In this document: positions 1-8,898 of the stretch, one piece after another
Layout: every line of letters begins with the position of its first letter
How positions within the stretch are numbered: the stretch's first letter is position 1
Assembly: GCA_011176635.1 (NCBI GenBank)
Contig: DUEC01000002.1
Span: 1 to 39,269, forward strand
From: Dehalococcoidia bacterium
GTDB taxonomy: Bacteria; Chloroflexota; Dehalococcoidia; Dehalococcoidales; BS750m-G39
Direction of reading: 5' to 3'
Length of the DNA: 39,269 nt
Notes under the pieces: model-generated
Database searches by the model: none
The model's input: only the letters and a program-made list of their open reading frames with translations
What the model was told of the DNA's origin: nothing
Program-made: the position numbers and the translations under genes

Positions 1-1
1 G

Positions 2-679
2 AGTGAATATGAAATCAACGAACTGGTCAAAGAAGACTCCTGGCGCATGTTCCGCATCATGGGCGAGCTGGTGGAAGGCTTTGATACACTGGCCGGCATA
101 GAGCCGGCGGTAACCATATACGGCTCCTCCCGACTCAAAGAAAAAGACGAGCTATACGCCCAGACCGAGGAGATTGCCAACCAGCTGGGGAAGCTGGGTT
201 TTTCCATAGTAACCGGCGGGGGGCCGGGGGCGATGGAAGCGGCCAACAAGGGGGCGCTTGAGGCCGGGGTAACCTCGGTGGGGCTCAATATCGAACTGCC
301 CGTAGAACAGCCCTGCAATGTCTACTCCAACAAGACGCTTACCTTCCACCACTTCTTCGCCCGCAAGGTCATGCTGGTAAAGTATGCCACGGCCTTTGTC
401 ATCATGCCCGGCGGTCTGGGCACGCTCGACGAGCTGACCGAGGTGCTGACCCTGATGCAGACCCATAAGATAAAACCCTTCCCGGTGATAATATTCAACA
501 GCCAATACTGGAAAGGCTTTCTGGACTGGCTGGGGAGCACCGTCCTGGCTAAAGGCTGTGTCTCCCAGGAAGACCTCGACCTGCTCATAGTCTGCGACCA
601 CACCGACGAGGTAATCGAGGCTGTCCAGAAGTGGTACACCAAGCACGAGTTGGTTGGCAAGAGGGCGCTGCCCAAGTAA
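2..679 (+). CDS. LOG-family (TIGR00730) Rossmann-fold protein, 5' end outside window
   Basis: The frame is open to the left edge of the window, so the gene is partial at its 5' end. The first ATG at 47 is internal, because the preceding codons (SEYEINELVKEDSWRMF) match the usual N-terminal region of this family. The Rossmann-like PGGGTxxE group is present as GGGPGAMEAANKGA and PGGLGTLDE, which is characteristic of LOG-type nucleoside 5'-monophosphate phosphoribohydrolases and the wider SLOG superfamily. Known members release a free base from a cytokinin-type nucleotide; in bacteria the true substrate is often unknown. It is the first visible gene of a plus-strand cluster, 19 bp ahead of a HerA-partner-like gene. 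The family call is firm and the substrate is not. Confidence 0.88.
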   Translation, partial: SEYEINELVKEDSWRMFRIMGELVEGFDTLAGIEPAVTIYGSSRLKEKDELYAQTEEIANQLGKLGFSIVTGGGPGAMEAANKGALEAGVTSVGLNIELPVEQPCNVYSNKTLTFHHFFARKVMLVKYATAFVIMPGGLGTLDELTEVLTLMQTHKIKPFPVIIFNSQYWKGFLDWLGSTVLAKGCVSQEDLDLLIVCDHTDEVIEAVQKWYTKHELVGKRALPK

Positions 680-698
680 AAAGATTTAAGGAGCTAGC

Positions 699-1292
699 AT
701 GGCTGAAATAGAGAGAGTCGGCGAGGTAATCGAAGCCAGCACCACCGATTTTGTCGCCCAGTGCTACGAGCTTTATGAAATCCCGCCGCTGGGCAGTCTG
801 GTCAAGACCAGAGACTCGTCGGTGGAGCTGTACGGCATCGTCTATAACGCCACCACCACCAGCCTGGAGCCGCATCGGCGCCCCATCGCCCGCGGCAAGG
901 ACGAGACCGCCGAAGAAGAGATATATCGCTCGTCCCCCCAATTGACGAAACTGCTCCGGAGCGAGTTCGGCGCCCTGGTGGTCGGGCACAAGAAAGATAA
1001 CAAGCTTTATCACCACCTGCCGCCCCAGCCCGCCCGAATCCACAGCTTCGTTCACCTCTGCTCACCTCAAGAGGTCAAGGAATTCGGGCAGTCCCTTGAC
1101 TTTCTCAATATACTACTCAATGCCAGCCTGCCGGTTGCCAGCGAAGAGCTGGTCAGCGCCTCGCTGCGCCAGATGAGCCAGGCTCACCCCGACCCCCGCG
1201 CCTTCCTGGTGGCGGCGGGCAAGGAGCTGGCTATACTGCTCAGCGGCAACCTCAACCAGCTCAAAGCCATTCTGGGGAGGATTAAACAATGA
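699..1292 (+). CDS. Small HerA-partner-like protein (HAS-barrel-like N-terminus)
   Basis: This 197-residue protein starts at an ATG preceded by AAGGAG. Its stop overlaps the start of the HerA-like ATPase by four bases (1289-1292), so the two are probably translationally coupled. The N-terminal half (IERVGEVIEASTTDFVAQCYEL) looks like the small beta-barrel (HAS-barrel) that precedes HerA ATPase domains. The C-terminal half is helical and I do not recognise it. It has no Walker motifs, signal peptide or membrane segment. It could dock on or load the adjacent hexameric ATPase, but that is inference from coupling and N-terminal resemblance. It does not resemble NurA nuclease, since no DxE-type catalytic pattern was recognised. 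Confidence 0.7.
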   Translation: MAEIERVGEVIEASTTDFVAQCYELYEIPPLGSLVKTRDSSVELYGIVYNATTTSLEPHRRPIARGKDETAEEEIYRSSPQLTKLLRSEFGALVVGHKKDNKLYHHLPPQPARIHSFVHLCSPQEVKEFGQSLDFLNILLNASLPVASEELVSASLRQMSQAHPDPRAFLVAAGKELAILLSGNLNQLKAILGRIKQ

Positions 1293-2872
1293 GTGAACGC
1301 CTGGGCATCGTTGTCTCCGGTTCCCTGAACAAAGGGGTAGAGGTCAAGCTGGACAGCTCCGCCTCCATCGAGGACATGGCGGTGGGGCGGTTCGTCACCA
1401 TCGAGGGGGCAAAACGGCGCTTCTTCGGCATGATAACCGATGTCAGCTTAGGTGTTACCGACCAGAAGCTCAGCCTCACCCCGCCCGATACCACCGACCC
1501 CTTTATCGCCGAGGTATTAGCCGGCACCAGCACCTTCGGCACGCTCCATGTCTCCCCTACCCTGGTCATCAGCGGCGACGCCACCACCATGCTTGAGGGC
1601 CCCCAGCCGGTAAAGACGGTGCCCAGCCATTTTTCGGTGGTAAAGCAAGCCACCCAGCAGGACGTGGAGCTGGTCTTCGGCACCGAGGACGAAAAGAGGT
1701 TCTTCATCGGCACCCCGCTGGACATGGAGACCAAGGTCTGCCTCGACCTGGAGGAGCTGGTCAAGCGCTCCAACGGCGTCTTCGGCAAGAGCGGCACCGG
1801 CAAGACCTTCTTAGCCAGACTGCTCCTCATCGGCATGCTGCAGAAAGGGGCGGCGGTAAACCTGGTCTTCGACATGCACAGCGAATACGGCTGGGAGAGC
1901 CGGGACGAACGTCGGCGGAAGGTCAAAGCCCTAAAACAGCTCTTCCCGTCAAAGGTAGCCGTCTTTACCCTCGACGAGGAAGGCTCCAGGCGCCGCAAGG
2001 TGAGCACCGACTTCGTCGTCAGGATAGGCTATGACGAGATAGAGCCAGCGGACATCGCCCTGCTGCGCCAGACACTGAACCTCACAGAGCTTGCCGTCGA
2101 GGCCGTCTACCAGCTAACTAGAAAATTCGGCAGGAGCTGGCTGGAGGATACCCTCGGCATAACAAGCGCCGAGGAACTGCCCGAAGACCTGAACATACAT
2201 GAGAGCACCCTCCAGAACCTGCAGCGGGGTCTGGCCACTCTCAAGCGGCTGCCCTTCCTGGTAGCCAGCGCCCCGGACAACACCGTCAAGCGCATACTGG
2301 AATACCTGGACGCGGGGACGAATGTCATTCTGGAGTTCGGCAGATACACCGATATCGCCGCCTACATTCTGGTGGCTAACCTGCTCACCCGCCGCATCCA
2401 CGCCCGCTACCGGGAAGCGACGGAGAAAGCCATGGGCGAAGATGCCGCCCCGCCCCGCCCCCTAGTGATAACCATCGAGGAAGCGCACCGCTTCCTAAAC
2501 CCCGAGGTCGCTGGGCAGACCATCTTCGGCACCATCGCCCGCGAGATGAGAAAGTATAACGTCACCCTGCTGGTCATCGACCAGCGTCCCAGCGGCATCG
2601 ATAGCGAGGTTATGTCGCAGATGGGCACCAAGCTAACCTGCCTGCTGGACAACGAGCGGGATGTTGACGGCGTGCTGGCTGGCGTCATCAACAAGAACGA
2701 GTTTAAGTCGGTACTATCCAAGCTGGAATCAAAGCAACAGGCGCTCATCTTCGGTCATGCCGTGCCCATGCCGGTGGTAGTCAGGACCAGGGAGTACGGC
2801 TCGGCTGAGTCCTATAAGGGCTTTGCCCCTGAGAGCCAGGCCGAAGAAGATATCGAGAAACTGTGGGAATAG
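1289..2872 (+). CDS. herA-like: HerA-like DNA-translocating ATPase (HAS-barrel + DUF87)
   Basis: This is a 527-residue P-loop ATPase. Residues about 1-110 form a HAS-barrel-like beta domain. Walker A is GKSGTGKT (residues 166-173). A HerA-type Walker B with an acidic pair followed by His is visible as TIEEAHRF (residues about 395-402). A DQRPSG segment follows, where HerA/FtsK-type enzymes have their sensor region. Family members are hexameric DNA translocases that work with NurA nuclease in archaeal end resection, or with other effectors in bacterial defence islands. Here the neighbours are a HAS-barrel-like partner (4-bp overlap) and a patatin-like lipase; no NurA is visible. The ATPase call is firm. 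Whether its role is repair, chromosome processing or defence is open. Confidence 0.88.
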   Translation: MSERLGIVVSGSLNKGVEVKLDSSASIEDMAVGRFVTIEGAKRRFFGMITDVSLGVTDQKLSLTPPDTTDPFIAEVLAGTSTFGTLHVSPTLVISGDATTMLEGPQPVKTVPSHFSVVKQATQQDVELVFGTEDEKRFFIGTPLDMETKVCLDLEELVKRSNGVFGKSGTGKTFLARLLLIGMLQKGAAVNLVFDMHSEYGWESRDERRRKVKALKQLFPSKVAVFTLDEEGSRRRKVSTDFVVRIGYDEIEPADIALLRQTLNLTELAVEAVYQLTRKFGRSWLEDTLGITSAEELPEDLNIHESTLQNLQRGLATLKRLPFLVASAPDNTVKRILEYLDAGTNVILEFGRYTDIAAYILVANLLTRRIHARYREATEKAMGEDAAPPRPLVITIEEAHRFLNPEVAGQTIFGTIAREMRKYNVTLLVIDQRPSGIDSEVMSQMGTKLTCLLDNERDVDGVLAGVINKNEFKSVLSKLESKQQALIFGHAVPMPVVVRTREYGSAESYKGFAPESQAEEDIEKLWE

Positions 2873-2888
2873 GGAGGTCGTTTTTGAT

Positions 2889-3692
2889 TTGAGCAAAGGC
2901 AAGATTGGTTTAGCTCTGGGCGGCGGGGCGGCCCGGGGGATGGCTCATATCGGGGTGCTGGAAGTCCTGGAAAAGGAAGGCATACCTATCAATATGATTG
3001 CCGGCACCAGCGCCGGCGCCGCCATCGGTGCCCTCTACGCCCAGGGTAAGTCTGCCCGCCAGATAAAAGAGCTGGCTACAGAAATAGGCTGGGTGCAGTT
3101 CTTTTCCCTGGTGGATTTGGCCCTGCCCAGAAGCGGTTTCATTGAAGGCACCAAGATTAAGAAACTGCTCCAGTCAATTATCGGCGATATAGACTTTAGC
3201 GATTTAAGCATACCCATGGCTTGCGTGGCTACTGATATTGAGAGCGGGGAGGAGGTGGTAATCAATCAGGGGCCGGTGCTGGAAGGGGTAAGAGCCAGCA
3301 TTTCGGTACCGGTAATCTTCACCGCCGTCAAACGGGATGATAGATATTTAGTCGATGGCGGCCTGGTCAACCCGGTGCCGGTGAGCACGGTCAGGGAAAT
3401 GGGGGCGGACTTCGTTATCGCCGTCAATGTGGTACCGCCTATGGGCGCCAAGTCCCGCCGGAAGTCTAAAAAGCCCAAACAGCCCGGTATGTTCCACGTG
3501 ATGCTGCAATCGATATATATCGCCAGCTACGCCATGGTCAAGACCAACCTGGAGGAGGCGGATATAGTCATCGAACCACGGCTGCCCAACATAGGCTTCG
3601 GCGACTTCCACCGAACCCGGGAGTGCATTGCGCAGGGGGAACTAGCCGCTCTAACCTCAATAGCCGAGATTAAAAAACGGCTGGGGGAATAG
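2889..3692 (+). CDS. Patatin-like phospholipase (RssA/YchK type)
   Basis: A 267-residue patatin-fold serine hydrolase. The oxyanion glycine-rich loop (GGGAARG), the nucleophile elbow GTSAG (Ser about 41) and the DGG dyad Asp (about 156) are all present. I chose TTG at 2889 because it follows a GGGAGG motif at 2872-2877 and lies just before the conserved SKGKIGLALGGGAARG start. A longer in-frame reading would overlap the herA-like gene by about 50 bp. There is no signal peptide, so it should act in the cytosol or at the inner membrane face. It starts 16 bp after the ATPase stop and is probably cotranscribed. The C-terminal region is short and without membrane helices, like bacterial RssA-type proteins. 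Lipid substrate is unknown. Confidence 0.88.
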   Translation: MSKGKIGLALGGGAARGMAHIGVLEVLEKEGIPINMIAGTSAGAAIGALYAQGKSARQIKELATEIGWVQFFSLVDLALPRSGFIEGTKIKKLLQSIIGDIDFSDLSIPMACVATDIESGEEVVINQGPVLEGVRASISVPVIFTAVKRDDRYLVDGGLVNPVPVSTVREMGADFVIAVNVVPPMGAKSRRKSKKPKQPGMFHVMLQSIYIASYAMVKTNLEEADIVIEPRLPNIGFGDFHRTRECIAQGELAALTSIAEIKKRLGE

Positions 3693-3702
3693 AAACCAGA
3701 GT

Positions 3703-4335
3703 CTAGGGCAGGGATTTCAGGCCGGTGACAATATCATCAAAGTCATCAAAGGGTTGGCAAGACAGCTTCTTCTCCCTACAGCCATCCAGCAGTCCGTCCC
3801 TGGCGAAAATGTGCTGGGCCAAGGACGCCGGGGCAATATCCGATGGGCCGTTGCCCACATATATCACCCGGTAGCCCTGCTTCAGGAACACCCTGGTGTA
3901 AGCCTCCTTGAAACCCTTGCTCAGAGTATTGCCGTCAGGGCCGATATACTGGACTTCAAGCCCGCCGGAATGGAAGCGGGTCTGGGCGGCGTGTACTTCG
4001 ATATTCCCCAGACCGATGTTCTCCAGAATCGACTTTATATAGAAATCCAGCCCATTGCTTACAATCAGGAAGCGAAAGCCCCTCTCCTCGCAATAGTCTA
4101 TCAGGTTATGCAGCCCTTTGCGCAGCCTGACTTTTTCCCGGGCAACCCGCAGCATCTCTTCGCTACCGGCTTTGACCATGGCAAAGGCTTTGGTATTGAA
4201 ATCGCCGACCGACATCTTGTTGTCGCGGTACTGCTGGAACAGTTTTCGCCAGTCCCCTTCAGCAAAGGTGTCCAGCAAGGTAAAACTGACGTCCTCTTCG
4301 GTAATGGTGCCGTCAAAATCGCTCTGGATAATCAT
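3703..4335 (-). CDS. HAD-IB phosphatase, MtnX-like
   Basis: A 210-residue haloacid-dehalogenase-superfamily phosphatase. Motif I is DFDGT (Asp6, Asp8), motif II is the SNG triplet, and motif III/IV is GNGPSDIAPA. The C1-type helical cap between motifs I and II fits the HAD-IB branch. The closest named relative I recognise is MtnX (2-hydroxy-3-keto-5-methylthiopentenyl-1-phosphate phosphatase of methionine salvage), but no other salvage gene is nearby. Phosphoserine-phosphatase-type or other small phosphate esters are equally possible. It is convergent with the patatin gene, with 10 bp between stops and no obvious terminator hairpin. Confidence 0.8.
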   Translation of the reverse strand: MIIQSDFDGTITEEDVSFTLLDTFAEGDWRKLFQQYRDNKMSVGDFNTKAFAMVKAGSEEMLRVAREKVRLRKGLHNLIDYCEERGFRFLIVSNGLDFYIKSILENIGLGNIEVHAAQTRFHSGGLEVQYIGPDGNTLSKGFKEAYTRVFLKQGYRVIYVGNGPSDIAPASLAQHIFARDGLLDGCREKKLSCQPFDDFDDIVTGLKSLP

Positions 4336-4443
4336 CGTTTAAGCTTTAACTAAGGTCCTTTAAGTAAGCGATACTAGAGCAGGATTATACTCAAATTCAA
4401 GCCGGATTTCAAGGTTAGTTTTTATGTCAACGGTAAAGCGCCA

Positions 4444-4473
4444 TTGACAGTTCAACACCATACAGTTTAGTAT
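4444..4473 (+). promoter_or_regulatory. Candidate sigma70-type promoter for the acyl-CoA ligase operon
   Basis: A consensus TTGACA (4444-4449) is followed after 18 bp by TAGTAT (4468-4473). It lies about 70 bp upstream of the ligase start, with a GGAGG ribosome binding site at 4531-4535. The -35 is perfect and the -10 is a partial match. Confidence 0.45.
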
Positions 4474-4544
4474 GTTGCTAGTCTTTTTTAAAGCCCGGAG
4501 CAAAATATATTATCGTCGTTTAAGAATCTAGGAGGTAATGAAGT

Positions 4545-6152
4545 ATGTCGGAACGTCTTGTGATGAAGGAGCTCTCAAGGTATAATGTCGGCACCTGGGC
4601 CGACATAATCTATAGGAACGCCCTCCTCCACGCCGACGACGAAGCCTTCGTCTACGAAAAGACCAGGATAACCTTCGCCGAGTACAACAGCCGCATCAAC
4701 AAGGTAATCCACGGGCTGGGCAAGATGGGGGTAAAGAAGGGGGGCGTGCTCGGCATCCTGTCCTGGAGCTGCCTTGAGTTCGCCGAGCTCTATGGCTTGA
4801 CCATGAAAGGCGGCTATATCGCCTCGCCCTTCAACCCGCGGCTGGGCAAGGACGAGCTGGAGTACCTCATCAAATACTCCGAGACCGAGACTATCTTTGT
4901 CGGCAAGGAGCTGATTGAGACAGCCAACGCTTTAAAAAAGCGCCTGCCCCAGGTCAAGAACTTCATCTCGCTGGAGACGGCCGCCCCGGGCATGACCGCC
5001 TATGACGACATCATCAAAGCCAACTCCGACGAAGAGCCCGAAATCGAGGTGAGTGAGGACGACCCCTGCTGCATCATCTATACCAGCGGCACCACCGGTG
5101 TCCCCCGCGGCGCCCTCTACAACCAGCGCCGCTTTATCGAAGACTCCAAGATACTGGCCATTGACATGAGCCTGCAGGAGGGGCACAAGCGCATCCAGAT
5201 AACGCCGCTGTTTCATATCGCCGGCAATACCCACTTCCGCTCCTCGCTGCTCACCGCGGGCTGCAATGTCATCATCAAGTTCTTCGACGCCGCCGAAACG
5301 CTAAAGATTATCCATCGGGAGAAAGCCACCCACATGGACTCCGTGCCCACCCACCTGGCGGCCATGCTCAACCTGCCCGACCTGAAAAAATACGATATAA
5401 GCTCGTTGCAGTTCTTCTGGTACGGCGCCTCGCCCATGCCCCAGGAGGTGCTAAAAAGCGGGATGAAGGTCTTCGGGCCCATCTTCGCCCAGGGCTACGG
5501 GCAGAGCGAAAGCGGCCCCGCCATCTCCCACCTCTCCAAGGAAGACCACAACGTCCTGGACAGACCCGAGAAGGAACAGAAGAAGCTGGCCTCGGCGGGC
5601 CGGCCCGATATCGGCGTGCAGGTCAGGATTCTGGACGACAAAGGCAACGACGTCGGGCCCAACGAAGTGGGCGAGATAACGGCACGCAGCAAGCAGACCA
5701 TGGTCGAATACTGGAAGAAACCAAAAGAAACCAAGGCGGTCCTGATTGACGGCTGGCTCCAGACCGGAGACATGGGCTACTACGATGAAGAGGGCTATAT
5801 CTACATCGCCGACCGCAAGAAAGACATGATTATCACCGGCGGGGAGAACGTCTACCCCAGGGAGGTGGAAGAAGTCCTCTACCGCCATCCCGCCGTCCTG
5901 GAGACGGCGGTCATCGGCGTCCCCGACCAGTACTGGGTGGAGAGGGTGCACGCCGTAGTCGCCACCAAGAAGGGAGCCAGCGCCACCGCCGAAGAGCTTA
6001 TCGCCTTCTGCAAGAAGAACATGGCCGGCTATAAGGCGCCGAAATCGGTCGAGTTTGTCGATGCCCTGCCCAAGAACCCCGCCGGCAAGATTTTGAAGCG
6101 CCAGCTGAGGGAGAAGTACTGGAAAGGGACTCAGAAAGATAAGAAGAGCTAA
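4545..6152 (+). CDS. AMP-forming acyl-CoA synthetase
   Basis: A 535-residue ANL-superfamily adenylate-forming ligase. The phosphate-binding loop TSGTTGVPRG begins at residue 180. A5-like GYGQSES, the hinge region DGWLQTGDMGYYDEEGY and the catalytic lysine in NPAGKILKRQL (Lys515) are all intact, so it should be a complete enzyme. Such enzymes activate a carboxylic acid to its CoA thioester through an acyl-AMP; fatty, aryl and short-chain substrates cannot be told apart by reading. ATG 4545 follows GGAGG at good spacing. It opens the plus-strand block that continues into the RACo-like gene 26 bp downstream. In context it could take the acid produced by the AOR further on. Confidence 0.92.
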   Translation: MSERLVMKELSRYNVGTWADIIYRNALLHADDEAFVYEKTRITFAEYNSRINKVIHGLGKMGVKKGGVLGILSWSCLEFAELYGLTMKGGYIASPFNPRLGKDELEYLIKYSETETIFVGKELIETANALKKRLPQVKNFISLETAAPGMTAYDDIIKANSDEEPEIEVSEDDPCCIIYTSGTTGVPRGALYNQRRFIEDSKILAIDMSLQEGHKRIQITPLFHIAGNTHFRSSLLTAGCNVIIKFFDAAETLKIIHREKATHMDSVPTHLAAMLNLPDLKKYDISSLQFFWYGASPMPQEVLKSGMKVFGPIFAQGYGQSESGPAISHLSKEDHNVLDRPEKEQKKLASAGRPDIGVQVRILDDKGNDVGPNEVGEITARSKQTMVEYWKKPKETKAVLIDGWLQTGDMGYYDEEGYIYIADRKKDMIITGGENVYPREVEEVLYRHPAVLETAVIGVPDQYWVERVHAVVATKKGASATAEELIAFCKKNMAGYKAPKSVEFVDALPKNPAGKILKRQLREKYWKGTQKDKKS

Positions 6153-6178
6153 AAATCGCATTTGGCTAGAATCGGGTG

Positions 6179-8032
6179 ATGGAAGGTTATAAGATAAAGT
6201 TTGAGCCCCTGGGCTTGACTGGGCATTGCCGCGCCGACGAGTCTCTTCTGGCCTGCGCCCAGAGCGCGGGCATAGGCATTATCAGCCTCTGCGGCGGCAA
6301 GGGCAACTGCCAGTCCTGCAAGGTGCAACTGGTGGAGGGCACCTTCTCCAAACCCACCGCTCAAGAACTCAAAGCCTACTCCCGCCAGGAGATTAAGGAG
6401 GGCTGGCGCCTCGCCTGCCAGACCTGCCCCACCAGCGACGGCAAGGTGGGCATTCCCTCCACCTCCCTGACCACCACCCAGCGGGTGCAGACCGAGGGGC
6501 AGGAGATAGCGGTGCCCCCTGAGCCGGTGGTTTTACCCTACCAGCTCAAACTTAAAACGCCCTCGCTGACCGACGCGCAGGCCGACGCCGACCGAGTGCT
6601 CAAAGCCATAAACCACCAGCATAAGCTGCGCTGTGACAACATTGATATCGGGGCCTTAAGCCAGCTAGCGCCGCAGTTGCGCTCCTGGAAATGGCAGTGC
6701 CGGGCTTCCGTCCGCGAAAAGGAGCTGGTCGCCTTCGGCCCCTGGCCCAGCCGCCAACTGGGACTGGCGGTAGACCTGGGCACCTCAAAGATATCGGGCT
6801 ATTTGGTAGACCTGGACAGCGGCCAGACCCTGGCGGTCAATGGAATGAGCAACCCCCAGATAAGCTACGGTGAGGACATCATCAGCCGCATCGCCTACGC
6901 CACGCAGTCGGCGGCTAAAGCAGCGCAGCTGCAAAGGTTGGTGGTCAAAGCCTTAAACAAGCTGGCCAGCGAGCTCTGCACCGAGGTTAAGGCCAAGGTC
7001 GGTGATATCGTTGACTCGGTGCTGGTGGGCAACACCGCCATGCACCACCTGCTGGTAGGCCTGCCGGTGAAGCAGCTGGCTGTCTCCCCCTTCGTGCCGA
7101 CGGTAAGTCGAGCGCTGGACATCAAGGCCAGCCGCCTGGGGCTGAAATTCGCCCCCGGGGCTTACCTGCACCTGCTGCCCAACATCGCCGCCTTCGTCGG
7201 CGCCGACCACACCGCCGTCCTGCTGGCGACGCTGAACGGCCTGCCCAAGGAGACGACGGTAGCTATAGACATCGGCACCAACACCGAGGTCTCGCTGATA
7301 GACCAGGACGGTATAACCACCACCTCCTGCGCCTCCGGACCCGCCTTCGAGGGCTGGCACATCAAGGACGGCATGCGCGCCGCCACCGGCGCTATAGAAC
7401 GGCTGCGCATCGTCAACAACAAAATCCAATACCAGACCATCGACGACGCCCCCGCCATCGGCATCTGCGGCTCGGGCATCCTGGATACGGTGGCCCAGCT
7501 CTACCTGGCCGGGGCGCTGGGGGAGGGGGGCAAGATGGATGAGAAAAACCGCCGTGTGCGCCGCGGCGAAAAGCACCTGGAGTTCGTCCTCGTCGGCAAT
7601 AAGGAGAAGAAGGACGTGCCACGGGCTATCGTGATTACCCAGCAGGACGTGCGCGAAATACAGCTGGCCAAGGCGGCTATCCGCACCGGCATCCAGGCGC
7701 TGTTGGAAGCCAACGGCTACGGTGAGGAGAAAATAAAGAGGGTGATAATCGCCGGCGCCTTCGGCACCTATATCGATGTCGCCAACGCCATGGCTATCGG
7801 CATGCTGCCCACCCTACCCCCGGAACGCTTCCAGCAGGTAGGCAACGCCGCCGGCACCGGCGCCAGGCTGGCCCTCATCTCGCGCGCCAAGCGCGCCGCC
7901 GCCCAGAAGATAGTCTCGGGGATAAAATACATCGAACTGGCCGGCGTCCCCGGTTTCAGTAAGACCTTTATGCAGGCAAGCTACCTGGGCAAATACCGCC
8001 TGAAGCAGGGCAAGAGAGAGAAGATTGGTTGA
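6179..8032 (+). CDS. RACo-like corrinoid-protein reductive activator (2Fe-2S ferredoxin + ASKHA ATPase)
   Basis: This 617-residue protein begins with a plant-type [2Fe-2S] ferredoxin domain; likely ligands are Cys38, Cys44, Cys47 and Cys80 in the CGGKGNCQSC and ACQTC context. A middle linker domain is followed from residue about 195 by a DUF4445/ASKHA ATPase (VDLGTSKISG; DIGTNTEVSL; a GICGSGILD loop; IIAGAFG). This is the architecture of RACo, which re-reduces Co(II) corrinoid proteins to Co(I) with ATP. GTG 6176 is an alternative start one codon upstream. The stop overlaps the rhodanese start, and a pterin-binding methyltransferase follows, so a corrinoid methyl-transfer role is likely. No corrinoid-binding protein gene is in the window. 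Confidence 0.9.
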   Translation: MEGYKIKFEPLGLTGHCRADESLLACAQSAGIGIISLCGGKGNCQSCKVQLVEGTFSKPTAQELKAYSRQEIKEGWRLACQTCPTSDGKVGIPSTSLTTTQRVQTEGQEIAVPPEPVVLPYQLKLKTPSLTDAQADADRVLKAINHQHKLRCDNIDIGALSQLAPQLRSWKWQCRASVREKELVAFGPWPSRQLGLAVDLGTSKISGYLVDLDSGQTLAVNGMSNPQISYGEDIISRIAYATQSAAKAAQLQRLVVKALNKLASELCTEVKAKVGDIVDSVLVGNTAMHHLLVGLPVKQLAVSPFVPTVSRALDIKASRLGLKFAPGAYLHLLPNIAAFVGADHTAVLLATLNGLPKETTVAIDIGTNTEVSLIDQDGITTTSCASGPAFEGWHIKDGMRAATGAIERLRIVNNKIQYQTIDDAPAIGICGSGILDTVAQLYLAGALGEGGKMDEKNRRVRRGEKHLEFVLVGNKEKKDVPRAIVITQQDVREIQLAKAAIRTGIQALLEANGYGEEKIKRVIIAGAFGTYIDVANAMAIGMLPTLPPERFQQVGNAAGTGARLALISRAKRAAAQKIVSGIKYIELAGVPGFSKTFMQASYLGKYRLKQGKREKIG

Positions 8033-8870
8033 CAAGAGAGAGATTCCGGCCATCGTTTCAACTCAATGGCTGGCCAAGAGCCTTGACGAGCCCAAGCTGG
8101 TCATACTTGACATCAGAAGCAGCGACCGGTACAAAGACGGCCATATTCCCGGCGCCGTGAACGTCCCTTTTCAATCTTGGGCCGTGGTCAGGAAGGGACT
8201 CCTCATGGAACTGCCCAAGGCCGACCAGCTGTTCAAGATTATCGGCTCCGCCGGCATAAAGAGCGACTCGCCGGTAGTGGTGGTCAGTAAAACGGATATC
8301 CCCCACGATACCGCCGATGTCACCCGGGTGGCCTGCACGCTGATATACGCCGGCGTTAACAACGTGGCCGTTCTAAACGGGGGCCACAACAAGTGGCTGA
8401 AAGAGAGAAAGCCGCTATCCGATAAAATAGTCAAGCCGAAGCCGTCAGCCTGCAAGGGCCAGTTAAATAAGGCGATATTCACCACCAAGGAACACGTTGA
8501 AAAGCAATTGGGGAAATCGGTCATCATCGATACCAGGGCCCCCGACGAGTACTTCGGGATAACGCAGGACCTTTTCACCGAGAAACCGGGACACATTCCC
8601 GGCGCCGTCTGCTTACCCGCCCCCTGGGTCTGGACTGAAGCCGGGACTTATAAGAGCACCAAGGAAATCAGGGAGATGGCCGCCGGGGTGGTGGGGCCGG
8701 ACAAGTCCCGGGAAATAATCGTCTATTGCGGCGTCGGGGGATATTCCAGCACCTGGTGCTTTCTACTGCGGGAGCTGCTGGGGTATAATGATGTAAAGAT
8801 ATACGACGGCGCCGCCCAGGAATGGACCGCCGACCCGGAAGCGCCGGTGGTAAAATACCGGTGGCATTGA
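8025..8870 (+). CDS. Two-domain rhodanese-family sulfurtransferase
   Basis: A 281-residue tandem rhodanese. The N-terminal domain has the usual LDIRSSDRYKDGHIPGAVN entry but lacks a catalytic Cys where the active loop would be (SKTDIPHD region). The C-terminal domain has IDTRAPDEYFG and an active loop CGVGGYSS with Cys235. This matches thiosulfate sulfurtransferase (SseA/TST) layout, in which only the second domain is catalytic. TTG 8025 is chosen because it yields the standard lead-in and overlaps the previous stop by 8 bp. It sits between a corrinoid activator and a methyltransferase, which is an unusual place. It may supply persulfide sulfur for Fe-S or molybdopterin-type cofactor assembly, but that is speculation. 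Confidence 0.88.
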   Translation: MVDKREIPAIVSTQWLAKSLDEPKLVILDIRSSDRYKDGHIPGAVNVPFQSWAVVRKGLLMELPKADQLFKIIGSAGIKSDSPVVVVSKTDIPHDTADVTRVACTLIYAGVNNVAVLNGGHNKWLKERKPLSDKIVKPKPSACKGQLNKAIFTTKEHVEKQLGKSVIIDTRAPDEYFGITQDLFTEKPGHIPGAVCLPAPWVWTEAGTYKSTKEIREMAAGVVGPDKSREIIVYCGVGGYSSTWCFLLRELLGYNDVKIYDGAAQEWTADPEAPVVKYRWH

Positions 8871-8898
8871 ATAAAACAATAGAGAGAAGGATAAAGCT

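Noticed and set aside
585-1055. Long minus-strand frames opposite the LOG and HerA-partner genes, and similar long antisense frames elsewhere (e.g. 5451-6161, 20690-21364, 31885-32694)
   Set aside because: Shadow frames typical of GC-rich coding DNA; the sense frames are recognised families and the antisense products show no domain.
699-1292. NurA-like nuclease beside HerA
   Set aside because: No NurA catalytic acidic motifs or RNase H-like pattern; the N-terminus looks like a HAS-barrel instead.
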